A stretch of 43,515 bases of DNA from Bimuria novae-zelandiae CBS 107.79 (taxonomy: Eukaryota > Ascomycota > Dothideomycetes > Pleosporales > Didymosphaeriaceae), in contig ML976747.1 of the NCBI GenBank assembly GCA_010015655.1, positions 173,705 through 217,219 on the forward strand, in the 5' to 3' direction. The notes beneath the pieces were generated by a model. It made no database searches. It saw only the letters and a program-made list of their open reading frames with translations, and was not told the DNA's origin. A program made the position numbers and the translations under genes. This document shows positions 22,926 to 32,339 of the stretch, one piece after another (the first letter of the stretch is position 1; every line of letters starts with the position of its first letter).

Positions 22926-23094
22926 TGTTAGATAGAACGAGTGCGTTGAGGTCGGATCTATATAATTAAGCAGGGACTACAGCGCTTATCGTACTAGCCC
23001 AGGGGTTAAAACCAACCCAACAGAGTTAACAGAGAACAAGACACAATTATCACCAATTATCATACCTTATCGCACGCAAGCATCTTATCTGACA
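22926..23094 (+). repeat. Copia-2 3' LTR
   Basis: 169 bp from TGTTAGATA to TATCTGACA. It is preceded by a G-rich polypurine tract and followed at once by the ACTAT duplication. Confidence 0.9.
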
Positions 23095-23099
23095 ACTAT

Positions 23100-24280
23100 T
23101 ACTATAGCTAAGAGCTAGAATTAATAGACTAGAAGTAGCGCCTAAATCCTTATAAAGCTATTAGTAATAGGTTAAGAATACTTTTAAACTATAAAATGCT
23201 TATCTACTTTCTATCTATATTAATAGTTATACTAATAAACCTATTATTATGTAGATGCTTCCACCTTATCTCCTTATAAGTGCATTAAGAAACGTGCTTA
23301 AATAGTATCTTAAAGCATCTCTAGTAGATACGTCGCCTCTTATAGTTAATATATATGCAAGCAAGAGTAAATACTGCATGTATTAGTAACCTAATAATAA
23401 CTAATTCTAAACCTGTTTATATACGCTTTCCATGCTGTTTATGGTAAAATGCGAAGATAAGCTCATGGAACCCACGTGCTACCCGCTTAAAAGAGAGGTT
23501 AACCTAAAATGTCTCTAGGCTTGCAAAAACAATAGCTTATTATTTGTACATAGTCAGAACAATACTGCCTAGGTTGTTGGTAACAATCTCTCTGATGTAT
23601 GCCTAGCACATGTTAGGATCTAGATAACAACGTGTTACAAACATGTTACAAACAGTTTACATACCTCTTTTGGGTCTTGGTGTCTTATGTTTATCTCGAA
23701 TTCAACCCTAGCAAGGTCTTGGCCAGAAGGAAACATGACAAGCTTCTCGCGATATATAACTTGAGCAAGACGATCCATGTTTGCAAGCGATTGATGTATC
23801 TGCGTGAAAGAGGGCCTGTTGTGCCTCTTACAGAGTTTCTTAAGGAACGGTGACTTAAGGAATAATGCTAGGAAATTGTTAACAGGTTCGCAACACGTTC
23901 GTAACAGAACTATACTAATAGTTATACTTCGTCGTTCACCCGGCGTATTAATGATACAATATCCTGCGTAAGGGCTTCAGGAGTCCTTGTTGGTGGGGGT
24001 GGAGGGTGTGTATGTATACCACCATGTGACGTAAATATATAGTGTAAGCTCTGGCTTACATATATAGGTATAATAATATCATACTATACCCCACATCCTA
24101 CCTTCAAAGGCTTACCCTTCCCTTAAGGATGGTTAACATCTTTAAAATATGTTAGTAAGTTGTTATTAAGATTATTAGGAACAGTTATGTTACTATAATT
24201 ATAAAGTTTAGTTCTTATTAAGAAAATAGCACCGCATGTCTCTGCTTACGCTAGATCCTGAGGGAGACTATTTTTAAATA
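23100..24280. other. Interior of the inverted-repeat element, right of the copia, with phased AACNNGTT arrays
   Basis: No transposase or other known protein is recognised. Four phased octamer arrays lie here: 23,399/23,410/23,421, 23,629/23,640/23,651, 23,881/23,892/23,903 and 24,135/24,146/24,157/24,168, all at 11-bp steps. The 23,629 array reads AACGTGTT, ACA, AACATGTT, ACA, AACAGTTT. A 73-codon open frame (23,632-23,853) overlaps that array and is listed separately. Confidence 0.55.
23632..23853 (+). CDS. Doubtful 73-residue ORF in the inverted-repeat element
   Basis: This is the only sizeable open frame in the element's own sequence. It starts at the ATG inside a phased AACATGTT-type array and codes for a product with a hydrophobic start (YLFWVLVSYVYL) and a basic remainder (ARRKHDKLLAIYNLSK, RLMYLRERG). 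I recognise no domain. The stretch is less AT-rich than its surroundings, so it may be the residue of a longer gene. It could equally be chance. Confidence 0.2.
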   Translation: MLQTCYKQFTYLFWVLVSYVYLEFNPSKVLARRKHDKLLAIYNLSKTIHVCKRLMYLRERGPVVPLTEFLKER

Positions 24281-24466
24281 GGTGTGGCGCACAGTCACAA
24301 CGATCAGGGAGCTCGAAAACAAAGTCTATTAAGGAGTGGAAGTCCTACTCAGAAGCTCGGCTATTTACAAAGTTAGGGGGATCACGTGCTCGGCTATTTG
24401 GCTGCTCGGCCTAAACCTAGCTAGTTCCATAAAGCTCTAACCAGGAGCCAGCAAGCTTTTGCAACA
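24281..24466 (-). repeat. 186-bp right terminal inverted repeat
   Basis: Inverted partner of 17,544-17,729. Differences seen by eye: C/G near the outer end, one T/C in TCGAGTTCC versus TCGAGCTCC, and one near the inner end. Confidence 0.85.
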
Positions 24467-24699
24467 GTTATATATACTTAATTAAGGATTACGATACCTT
24501 ATATAATTAATTAGTTACTTTTAAGAAGTTTTTTATCCTATAAACGCGACGCGCCGTTATAAGCTAGCTAATAAATATAATACCCTTAAGACTACGCCAC
24601 GAGCTATAAAGAAAATTAAGTAATAATTATTAAACTAAGTATATGTTATAGCTTAAAGTAAGGATATTAGCCTGCCTAAAACTAATAATAATTAACTAT

Positions 24700-27600
24700 A
24701 AAAGGACTTCCTTATTACCTATAAAGCACTTAATTAAGAGTACGCTACGTCTTACTTACGTAAGATCTTTAAGTATAAAGCGCGAAGTACTACTACTAAG
24801 ATCTTATCTTTAAAGACTTATGTTAATAAGATAACTACCTATCTACGCTATATAAAACTATACTTAATAGGTCTAGTAGTATCTGCTGCTAAGCTAGGCA
24901 TCGCCAAACAAGTTAATCTTAAACACAATAATAGCCAGGATAGTAGTTATAACTAAGATAAGCTATCTAAGAACTAGTATACTAACTACTATATCTTTAA
25001 TATATAATACCTATAATATTTAAAAGACTATTAGCCTACTACTAAGGCTATATACAAGGTTAAGAAAGCATAAAAAAACTTCAAAATTAATAAGTATATT
25101 AAGACTACTTTAACTAAATAGGTAGTCTAATAACTATAGGATACTAAATTACTATAAATTAATAATAATAATCTTCTTATTAAAAATAGTAACCCCTTTA
25201 TAGTAGTTACTAGCCTATTATATATTAGTATTAATTAAGTTAATTCTCTCGAACTCGAATTACTTAAATCTTAATTAAATAACGTTTTAAACATAATTAC
25301 GCTAGATACTAATACTAAGCCTAAAGAAGAGCTTATAGTAATAGTTAAAAATAATACTAATAAAACTAAGCTTCTTAATTAATAGATTATTAATCTAAGG
25401 TTAAATACCTACGTTATTAATACAAAGTTATGGCACGGCTAGAAGAGGATCAACGACAATCTAAAGCGTTGCTACCTCCATGCTAGCAATAGCCACATCC
25501 TTATCATGACTTAGGGCACGATAAAACTCGTCGCTCGTACACCACATAGACTATAGACGCTAGAGCTAACGCACGTCGCGTACGTCGAAGGCTTTTTTAT
25601 AAGCGTATTAGGACTCGCTCGCTGTCGTATAGAGTCTATTTACTTTAACTCTAGCTAAGATATCCTGTACACGCATTAGCTATCCTACGTTATTATATAA
25701 CTTAAGTATAATAGAGGTCACTAGCTTATTAACGTAGAGCTATCACATCGACCGCCTTTATTATTACTCTACTTTATACTAAGTACGTTTAGAGTATTAT
25801 ATCGCCCGTTGTATGCACTAAAGCTAATTAGTATTATTAACTAACGTGTTACTTATTAAATATAGGGCTATTTAGGCTCGAAAGTTGTTAATTAACTTAA
25901 ATTAAACGTTAGTAGCGTTTAACTAATAGGAGACTACCTTAATTATCTTTATTAAATATATATTAAAGCTTAAATAACTTATATTATTTTAAAACGCCTA
26001 GCTAAGAGCTGTATATAATAATCTTTTTATTAAATTATAATAGACCTTATCTATATTATTCCTATAGGAGAGGAGTATATTAATAGTAGTAAGTATGCCC
26101 TACACTCTATAAATAAGTACTTAAAGTAGTATAAAATTACTATAGTTAAGCAAAAGGACAAGCTAACCCTTATACGCTAGTTTATAGCTTTAATCTATAA
26201 AATCTAGCGCGTGTATAACGCTAGTTTATAGCTTTAATCTATAAAATCTAGCGCGTGTATATCGCTAACATAGTTACTATTTAATATAATAATAAAAAAG
26301 GATGTAGAAATAATTTTATTAATATAATAGAAAAACTAGGCATGCTATATAAGCTAGTACTACCTAGTATAAAAGAACTAAATACACTTATTAAACGCGC
26401 TAGTAAAGTACTAATATAGCGAGCTTACGCTATGCGCATACACGCTAATCTGCTAAAGAGTCTATTATATAAGCTATATCGCACCGCCGCATACATCCTT
26501 AATCGCACGCCTATCGAAGCACTAGGCTGGAAGACACCGTACGAGGTAGTATAGGGACAAAAGCTACTTATTACTTATATAAGGCCTATTAGCTATCGCA
26601 CCTACGTCTATAACTATAATCTAAAAGCTATTAATATGCTTAAATTGCGCTCTCTAATTAGCTATTTTATTAGCTACTAAAGCACTAATATCTTCTGTAT
26701 CTAGCTACTTATAAAAGATACTATTATTATTACCCGCGACGTTATATTTAAGCCTATACTCTTTTTTAATAGAATAAATAGGTACGCGTCAGGATTAGTG
26801 CTTAAAAAAATAATTAAATTACTTAAATATTTAGAAAAATATTAATATAATAATATTAGTATTAAGGATCTATTAGCTACTTATTAACGTCGCGGCCTAG
26901 TAGAGACACCTACGACCTTAGCTTTAAGAGCTATAGGCTCCTAGGTAGGGGGTAAGTAGGTTAATAATATATTTAAATTAGTATAGTAATAGCTGCCTAC
27001 TTTAAGACCTATAATATCTACTACTATAGGTACTTAGACTTCTAAGAGTAATATAATACCTAAGGGCTATCGCTAACGCGGCGAAAGAGCTCTATAAGAT
27101 ATTAACCTAGACCTAACTAATATAAACTTAATACTTACTAGTAAACGTAGTTAAAAGTAGAAAGACCTTAATAATTTTATAATTTATATATATACTATAG
27201 CGCTAGGAGCTCTACTTTTTATTAATTATCTTTATACGTTTTTAATTAAGATTCGTGCTAGACCTACTATAGATAAAATACTAAGAATTTATTAGTTTTA
27301 GCTACTACCCTTACCAAAGATAGTAAAGCAGCTTAATATATACATATTTAAAAATTAATTTTAATACGCTATAAAGGTTAAGTGACAAGCTCTACGCGCT
27401 AAAAGTATCTTTAAAAAAAACTATAAAAATAAAGGCTGCTATAGACGCTAAGGTGCTACTATTAATATAAATATTTATATATAAGATTAATAAAAAAGGA
27501 TACCTCTTATAGTTTAAAGCTTAACTTATTATTTAAGGAGATCTTTAAGCTCTACTTAATAATACGTATACTACTATACTTATAATTTGCAACTTTCGTG

Positions 27601-28950
27601 CCCTTATTATAATTACTAATTACTTTAGTCTAGAACTAAAATAGTATAATGTCCCTACTACCTTCTTAAACGCTAAGAAGAATCGAAAACTATACACTAA
27701 AATACCTAAGGCATTCTACTATACTAAAGGCAAGATTATACTAGTGCTCCGCGCCCTATATAGCCTAAAGGAGTTACTAATCTTATAATATAATAAGCTA
27801 CGTTAATAGCTTATTAAGCTAGGCCTAAAGCTAGTTAAAGGCTTTCTTTACTTATATATAAGCCGCTAGCTTATCCTATTCGTCTATATTAATAATATTA
27901 TTATAGTATATTATTAGTCTAATGCCTATTACTACAGGTTCTTTAAGAAGAATCTGGTGGACCTATATCATATTAAAGCTATAGGAGATCTTACCTAGTT
28001 TCTTAAAATCCGCATTATACGCGATTAAGCTCTATATAAGATATAACTAATCTAAAACGCGTTTATTAATAAGGTATGCGCTTAATTTAGTATTAAAGCT
28101 ATAAGTAAAGCTCTAGATATCTTACTATTAAAGAACTAGTTGCTATAATCTACTAAGGAGATAGATACTACTTAAATAAAGGTCTATTAGTAACTAGTTA
28201 GCTCCTTAGCATATATTACTATTTAGGGAAGACCTAACGTCGCTTAAACACACGTTGTCTTTGCCTTCCACTTTACTAACCTAGAATAGTCTTACGTCTT
28301 AAAGATTTGTAAGACCTAGCACTATCTACTTAGCATAAAAGGTTTTACTTTTAAAGCCTTTACAAGCGCGTAGGATATAGCTAAATATTTCTTTAATAAT
28401 TTAATATACCACGATTCTCTCTTCTTTAGATCTTTTAACACCTTATATACTAATAAGCTTAAGACTTATTAGAGCTCTTAAGGCTATACTTTTAAGTTTA
28501 GTAAACTAATAATGAATTAGAAGTAAACAGTATAACGTATAGTTATAAAATTAACTATAAAATCTAAATTACTTACTTTATTACTTACTAGCTTATAAAT
28601 AAAAGAATAGATGCGATTCTTCTCTAGTATTAACCCTACTCTTAACTATATACTTACTATCTAGTATAATAATTAGTAAACTATTAGTATTATTACTAAA
28701 TAGTAAAATAAACTTTATATAAAAGTTAAGCACGTCGATATCTACTAGCTTTAGATTTAATAGGAGGTTACTATTTTACGTATTAACGTTAAATAGGTCC
28801 TTACTAATTATATGCCTGCTAATAGACTTATAAAGATTCTACTTAAATAGAAGTTTGTAAACTTTATACACTAAATTAGCCTTATTAATATTACTAAGCG
28901 CTTAAAGGGCCTGCGTCGAATGGATAGCAACAATCTTGATAGTATCTACA
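24700..28950 (+). pseudogene. Copia-3 gag-pol remnants
   Basis: Recognisable pieces appear in copia order. A gag/knuckle remnant lies near 24,960-25,060. A pre-integrase segment lies near 25,430-25,650, around SHILIMT and a region ending HVAYVEGF. The integrase C-terminal motif AAYILNRTPIEALGWKTPYE is at about 26,487-26,546. The reverse transcriptase at about 27,560-27,960 shows FLNAKKNRKLYTK, LRALYSLKE and FVYINNIII, with the catalytic Asp pair replaced by Asn. RNase H blocks end near 28,930. A perfect 44-bp tandem duplication at 26,174-26,261 shifts the integrase frame. Confidence 0.75.
26174..26261 (+). repeat. Perfect 44-bp tandem duplication inside Copia-3
   Basis: Two identical 44-bp units start at 26,174 and 26,218. 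Each contains a near-perfect hairpin, CGCTAGTTTATAG pairing with CTATAAAATCTAGCG around a short loop. The length is not a multiple of three, so it breaks the frame. Confidence 0.9.
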
Positions 28951-29013
28951 TACACTAATACTAATTAGCTATTATTGGCTCCCTGCCTGTGCGTCAACGC
29001 TAGCTGGGGGGTG

Positions 29014-29216
29014 TGTCACGGTTTATGGCTCCTTCCCTGCGAGATAGTTGCTCCTACCATAATGTGGTTGCAACCTTCCTTCTGCTTATCTAGGACTAGC
29101 GTTGTTTGTGCCTGCGCACATATACCTTCTGTAGCTCCTAGATAGTACAACCTCAGTTCAATCCAACAATCTTTTCCACTGCGTACTGTCCGCTCAGTGC
29201 TCTACTCACCGCGACA
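29014..29216 (+). repeat. Copia-3 3' LTR
   Basis: It begins TGTCACGG directly after a G-run polypurine tract (GCTGGGGGGTG) and ends CCGCGACA, an imperfect inverted match to the start. It is GC-normal, in contrast to the body. No second copy is found in the window. Confidence 0.75.
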
Positions 29217-29379
29217 CATATAGACCTCTTACGTACAAGTCTCTATCTTATACATAGAACCCTTTTAATAAATGTCTCTTTAAGGGAATTTTGTCTTTAG
29301 CCCTATTCCTCTCCTAATTCTAAACTAACCCTTACTAAGTAATAAAGAGTCCATCCTCGCAGCTCGCGTGGGCACATCG
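29217..29379. other. Short intergenic AT-rich stretch
   Basis: Nothing recognised between the copia LTR and the GC-rich gene relic. Confidence 0.4.
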
Positions 29380-29892
29380 GCCCGCCTCCGGGGTACCTAC
29401 GCCCTCCTTTTCTTTGACATCGACCGCTGCTCCGACCCCGAGGCTCTGCACCATGACGACCAGCCTAACCTCCGCTTCTGGCGCCACCCTCCTCGGCGCC
29501 ACCCTCTCTCACCAACTCATCCCTAGCACTGCCCGCGACGGCGCCACCGTGGAGCTGCCCCCCACCGAGATCGACGCGGGTGATGGCACCATGCGGCTGC
29601 TGTCAACACAACAGACAACGCCGCGCCGGCCGCGGCGTCGGAGTTGCTAGGCGAGCCGTAGATCAGCCAGCAGGTGGTTGCCGGGAGTGAGGATACGCGG
29701 AAGAGGCGCAGTTGCAAGGGTCGGGGCAAGAAGCGCAAGTGCAAGATCCGGCCCGTGAGTGGAGGTAAAAACTCCACAAGTATTGGAAATTTGTTAGATG
29801 GGGTTAGGAAGAGTGCTGGAGGGGTTGTTGAGAGAGGTGGTTGGGGGTGGTTGATTGGAGCTGCGACTATTGCTGTGCTTATTGTTGAGTAG
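29380..29892 (+). pseudogene. GC-rich gene relic, unrecognised, with C-terminal membrane-like segment
   Basis: This GC-rich island differs sharply from its surroundings. One frame gives ALLFFDIDRCSDPEALH early (about 29,400-29,450). A second frame gives LLGATLSHQLIPS and TVELPPTEIDAGDG in the middle. The first frame returns with NTTDNAAPAAASELLG, then a TAG that a C-to-T change at CAG would explain. It continues with a very basic stretch (RKRRSCKGRGKKRKCK), NSTSIGNLLDGVRKSAGG, and a terminal hydrophobic segment (GWLIGAATIAVLIVE) before the stop at about 29,892. The pattern suggests one gene with at least two frameshifts and lost upstream exons. I do not recognise the family. The basic stretch followed by a hydrophobic end could be a tail anchor, which is inference only. 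Confidence 0.45.
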
Positions 29893-30416
29893 AGCGGCAG
29901 CTGTTGGAAAGTATCGTAGACTTGAAGTTGAGTTTACAATTATGTAGGCGGGAAGTCGCCTATATATGGCTAGCGTGCTCCATCTGTATGCCGGGGAGCG
30001 CCTCCCTCAACAGCAGCGAGTAGAGAATAGCAAGTATCTACAGACGCCGCAATCCTTTTTCTGCCAGCTCTACTTCTATGAAATTTTCCACTCCCTAAGA
30101 GACAAAAGATTAGTGTTACAAGCTAATTATTGTCCGCTGAGGAGAAACGACGAAGTGGACTTATACAGTGCAGTTGTTTAGCAACTTTTGCCAAGCCGTC
30201 CGCATTAGGATGCCATTCTAGCCCTCTAATTGGGAGAAAAAAAGCGATTCTAGACATCTAATTGGTTCTTCAAAACGCGACGTACAATTGTTACTCCGTT
30301 CCGAGACGCTTTTCCTAATCGCGTCGCGCTGCACGACACTAGGCCACTGCGTAGAGAGTGTCAGCCACACACCTAAGCCCCCGAATATTAAAACTAAATA
30401 TTGCCTTTGCAGATTG
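29893..30416. other. GC-normal stretch with no secure gene
   Basis: An open frame of 71 codons at 29,966-30,181 follows a TATATATGG motif, but its product has no recognisable domain. An imperfect direct repeat of about 22 bp lies near 30,210-30,270 (ATTCTAGCCCTCTAATTGG and ATTCTAGACATCTAATTGG). The stretch seems little affected by RIP. Confidence 0.35.
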
Positions 30417-30496
30417 TGATAACGTTGGGATTCGAACCCACGAACTTTACTGTGCTAAGACTAAAGCTTTCCAGGCATTTAACCACTATGTCATCC
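30417..30496 (-). tRNA. tRNA-like sequence, probably a degenerate tRNA or tRNA-derived repeat
   Basis: On the minus strand the B box GGTTCGAATCC is perfect. An A box reading TGACATAGTGG fits the consensus except that a conserved G is A. A 3' segment GTTATCA can pair with GGATGAC at the 5' end over six positions, with one wobble. The T stem has one broken pair (CCCAA for CCCAC). The middle does not fold into a clean anticodon arm, so I assign no anticodon. It is either a decayed tRNA gene or the head of a tRNA-derived SINE. Confidence 0.4.
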
Positions 30497-31549
30497 GGCT
30501 ATAAATAGTTATATATAATTAGTAATTACTATTGATCTATTTATATACTTTATTATAACCTACTTTACAAGCAAGTGTATCACACAAGCGAGTGTATCAC
30601 TCTGCTAAGACTTTAGTCTCTAGACTAGTTTTCTTTATAACATAGCTAATACCTTATAGATTCTAATACCTTTTTATACTATAGAGAGTTATAATCTATG
30701 GCTATAAAACGAAAAAGAAAGCAAAAAGATAGACGTAGTATTACGTAATCTATAGAACGATAAATAAAAAAGTATTTTAATTAATATTAAGTCCCAGTAA
30801 CACCCCTTAAAAAGTTCTAATAAACTATAATGACTTTAGGTAACTTTATATAAGCTATATATATACTCTAGTAAAGCCCTATAATGTGCAGTCGAATATT
30901 ATAGCTAATATACTATTAAGTCCCTTAGGGGTACCTGGTCCTAAAGGAGCTAAGGTTGGTTTTTAGGCAGGAGTACTAGTAAGGCAAGGATGGGTTTATT
31001 AATAGGTTACGTATATTAATAGGACGTTAGTATTAAAGGTAATACGCGATTATAAATAAATTAATAAGAGCCTAAGTATAATCTACATAATAGATTAATA
31101 AATAAGGATAAACACGAGTATAAAAAGACTATACTTAGCGTTCTTATATATAAGTCCTGTCCTCTAGATCCTACAGTCCTACTTGTCCTAAAGTCCTATA
31201 TATAAAGATAATCTTAGGACTCTTAATATTTTCAGGACGCGTAAATGATAACGTAACTTATAATTAAGTTAGGAATACTTAGCTTAGGCGTATAAATAAA
31301 TACTAATACTTTACCTTACGTTATATTAGATCTGTATCGGCGCAGGTCACTTAAAGGATTAATATTGGCGTATCTCTTAGCAGAGGCATATAGGAGTGCG
31401 TGTATAAGAAAGTAGCCTTGAATAAATTAAGTGCCTATAGGCCTGGTACGAAAGGATACAAAAAAGATACTAAACTATAAAGGCCCTAAGCTCCTCTAAA
31501 TACACCTCTTCCTAAATAGCTAGCTAGCACATATCTGCCATAGGTTGAC
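30497..31549. other. AT-rich unassigned DNA
   Basis: No protein family is recognised in either strand. At 30,570-30,600 the word AGTGTATCAC occurs twice in tandem (CAAGCAAGTGTATCACACAA and its close repeat). This resembles repeated subterminal motifs of pogo-type transposons, but I find no partner end. The rest is RIP-like AT-rich sequence. Confidence 0.35.
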
Positions 31550-31720
31550 TGTTACTCTAATAGATCCGAAATAGGTCCGAATCGGATGCGTAGTTCCCCA
31601 TCGGTCTGATAGATCCGAAATTGGTCCGATACGGATGAGTGTTGGTTTTCGGATGATCTCGAATCCTGTCTTGACTGGCCAAGGGTTCTCGTGTCGACGA
31701 GCGATTGTTCCTGTTACAAG
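31550..31720. repeat. GC-normal island with a 49-bp-spaced direct repeat
   Basis: Two copies of about 33 bp start at 31,556 and 31,605. Both contain AGATCCGAAAT, then GGTCCGA, then CGGATG, with about four differences. The island is flanked on both sides by AT-rich DNA. No gene is evident; it may be a retained LTR or terminus fragment. Confidence 0.45.
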
Positions 31721-31984
31721 ATCTTATTAGATTTTAATATTAGTTCCCCTCTCTAGGCTAAATATCCTTATAAGTTAACTACTATTAAAGCCGCGTTCTT
31801 AATCTACCTAATAGTATTATTTATAAGCCAATTATCTTAAATAAAACTACGTATTTACTATAGTCGTGTGTACATATTATGCTAAGAAGTAGTTACTATA
31901 TTATTTAGTATTACTACACTCGAAGTGCATAAATTATATTTAATATAGTAATTAGAAGTGTAAGCTAGAGGAGATTCCTTTATT
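31721..31984. other. AT-rich unassigned DNA
   Basis: Nothing recognised. Confidence 0.35.
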
Positions 31985-32330
31985 AAAATATTTTAAGATA
32001 GATGCGAAGATAGAAAGATTAGAAAAGATATAGGCTAAGGAGGAGGCAAAACTTCGAGTTAAAAAAGAGCTTACTTATATAGCTCTCCTGCGTGCGCGTG
32101 TAGCATAAGAGAAGATAGCACGACTATATAATTAGTATAAAAAGGTACGTTAGAAAGAATAAGAGTTATTTAATTATAGTATATGTATAATAAATAAGCT
32201 GGTGGCTTTAAAGGCATATAGGGAGCGTAATTAGGTAGTAGCCTTAATTAATCTTAATACTGCCTTTGGCGCTAAGGTATTTAATTAGTTTATAATTTAG
32301 TATAACCTGCTCCTTCCTTTGTAGCGTAGC
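31985..32330 (+). pseudogene. Coiled-coil ORF relic
   Basis: The plus-strand frame reads as a charged helix: AKIERLEKI, AKEEAKLRVKKELTY, LLRARVA, EKIARLYN, YKKVR. It ends with ALINLNTAFGAKVFN. RIP-type stops interrupt it. Small Glu/Lys/Arg-rich coiled-coil proteins of this sort are common beside fungal retroelements, but I know no defined function. It lies tail to tail with the minus-strand gypsy fragment. Confidence 0.4.
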
Positions 32331-32339
32331 GATGTCTCT

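Larger units (their letters stand above)
17970..23094 (+). mobile_element. Copia-2: Ty1/copia LTR retrotransposon with perfect 5-bp TSD
   Basis: This complete 5,125-bp element has 169-bp LTRs that begin TGTCAGATA or TGTTAGATA and end TATCTGACA or TATCTAATA. The 5-bp target duplication ACTAT is at 17,965-17,969 and 23,095-23,099. The polypurine tract TAAGGGGGTG lies at 22,917-22,925, just before the 3' LTR. The interior encodes gag, protease, integrase, reverse transcriptase and RNase H in the order diagnostic of copia. LTR differences are mostly transitions, and the coding region is full of RIP-type stops. It inserted into the inverted-repeat element and so is younger than it. Confidence 0.92.
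17544..24466. mobile_element. Inverted-repeat-bounded element without visible transposase
   Basis: The two 186-bp termini are inverted copies of each other. They start TGTTGCAAAAGCTT on the left and end AAGCTTTTGCAACA on the right. By eye they differ at about three positions, so they are far better preserved than the retroelements around them. Each terminus carries three GCCGAGC words, a subterminal repeat pattern typical of DNA transposons. Removing the nested copia leaves about 1.8 kb with no recognisable transposase in any frame, so it is probably a non-autonomous DNA element. Flanks are ATTACTAA on the left and GTTATATA on the right, which is not a convincing target duplication. A MULE, hAT or pogo-type affiliation cannot be decided from the sequence. 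Confidence 0.65.
24467..29216 (+). mobile_element. Copia-3: 5'-truncated Ty1/copia element
   Basis: A plus-strand copia body ends in a 203-bp 3' LTR at 29,014-29,216. No matching LTR is found at its left. The body abuts the inverted-repeat element at 24,466, so the 5' part was lost or displaced. RIP damage is much heavier than in the other two copia elements; even short blocks contain several stops. Confidence 0.75.

Noticed and set aside
17536..24474. 8-bp target duplication (ATTACTAA and GTTATATA) around the inverted-repeat element
   Set aside because: Only about half the positions agree and two differences are not RIP-type; in TA-rich DNA this is chance level.
29414..29777. Overlapping open frames on both strands of the GC-rich island
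   Set aside because: GC-rich DNA lacks stops in several frames; the plus-strand frames join into a plausible gene relic, while the minus frame is Arg/Pro-rich and low in complexity.
29966..30181. 71-codon open frame after a TATATATGG motif as a real gene
   Set aside because: No recognisable domain, no homologous pattern, and the length is within chance for GC-normal DNA.
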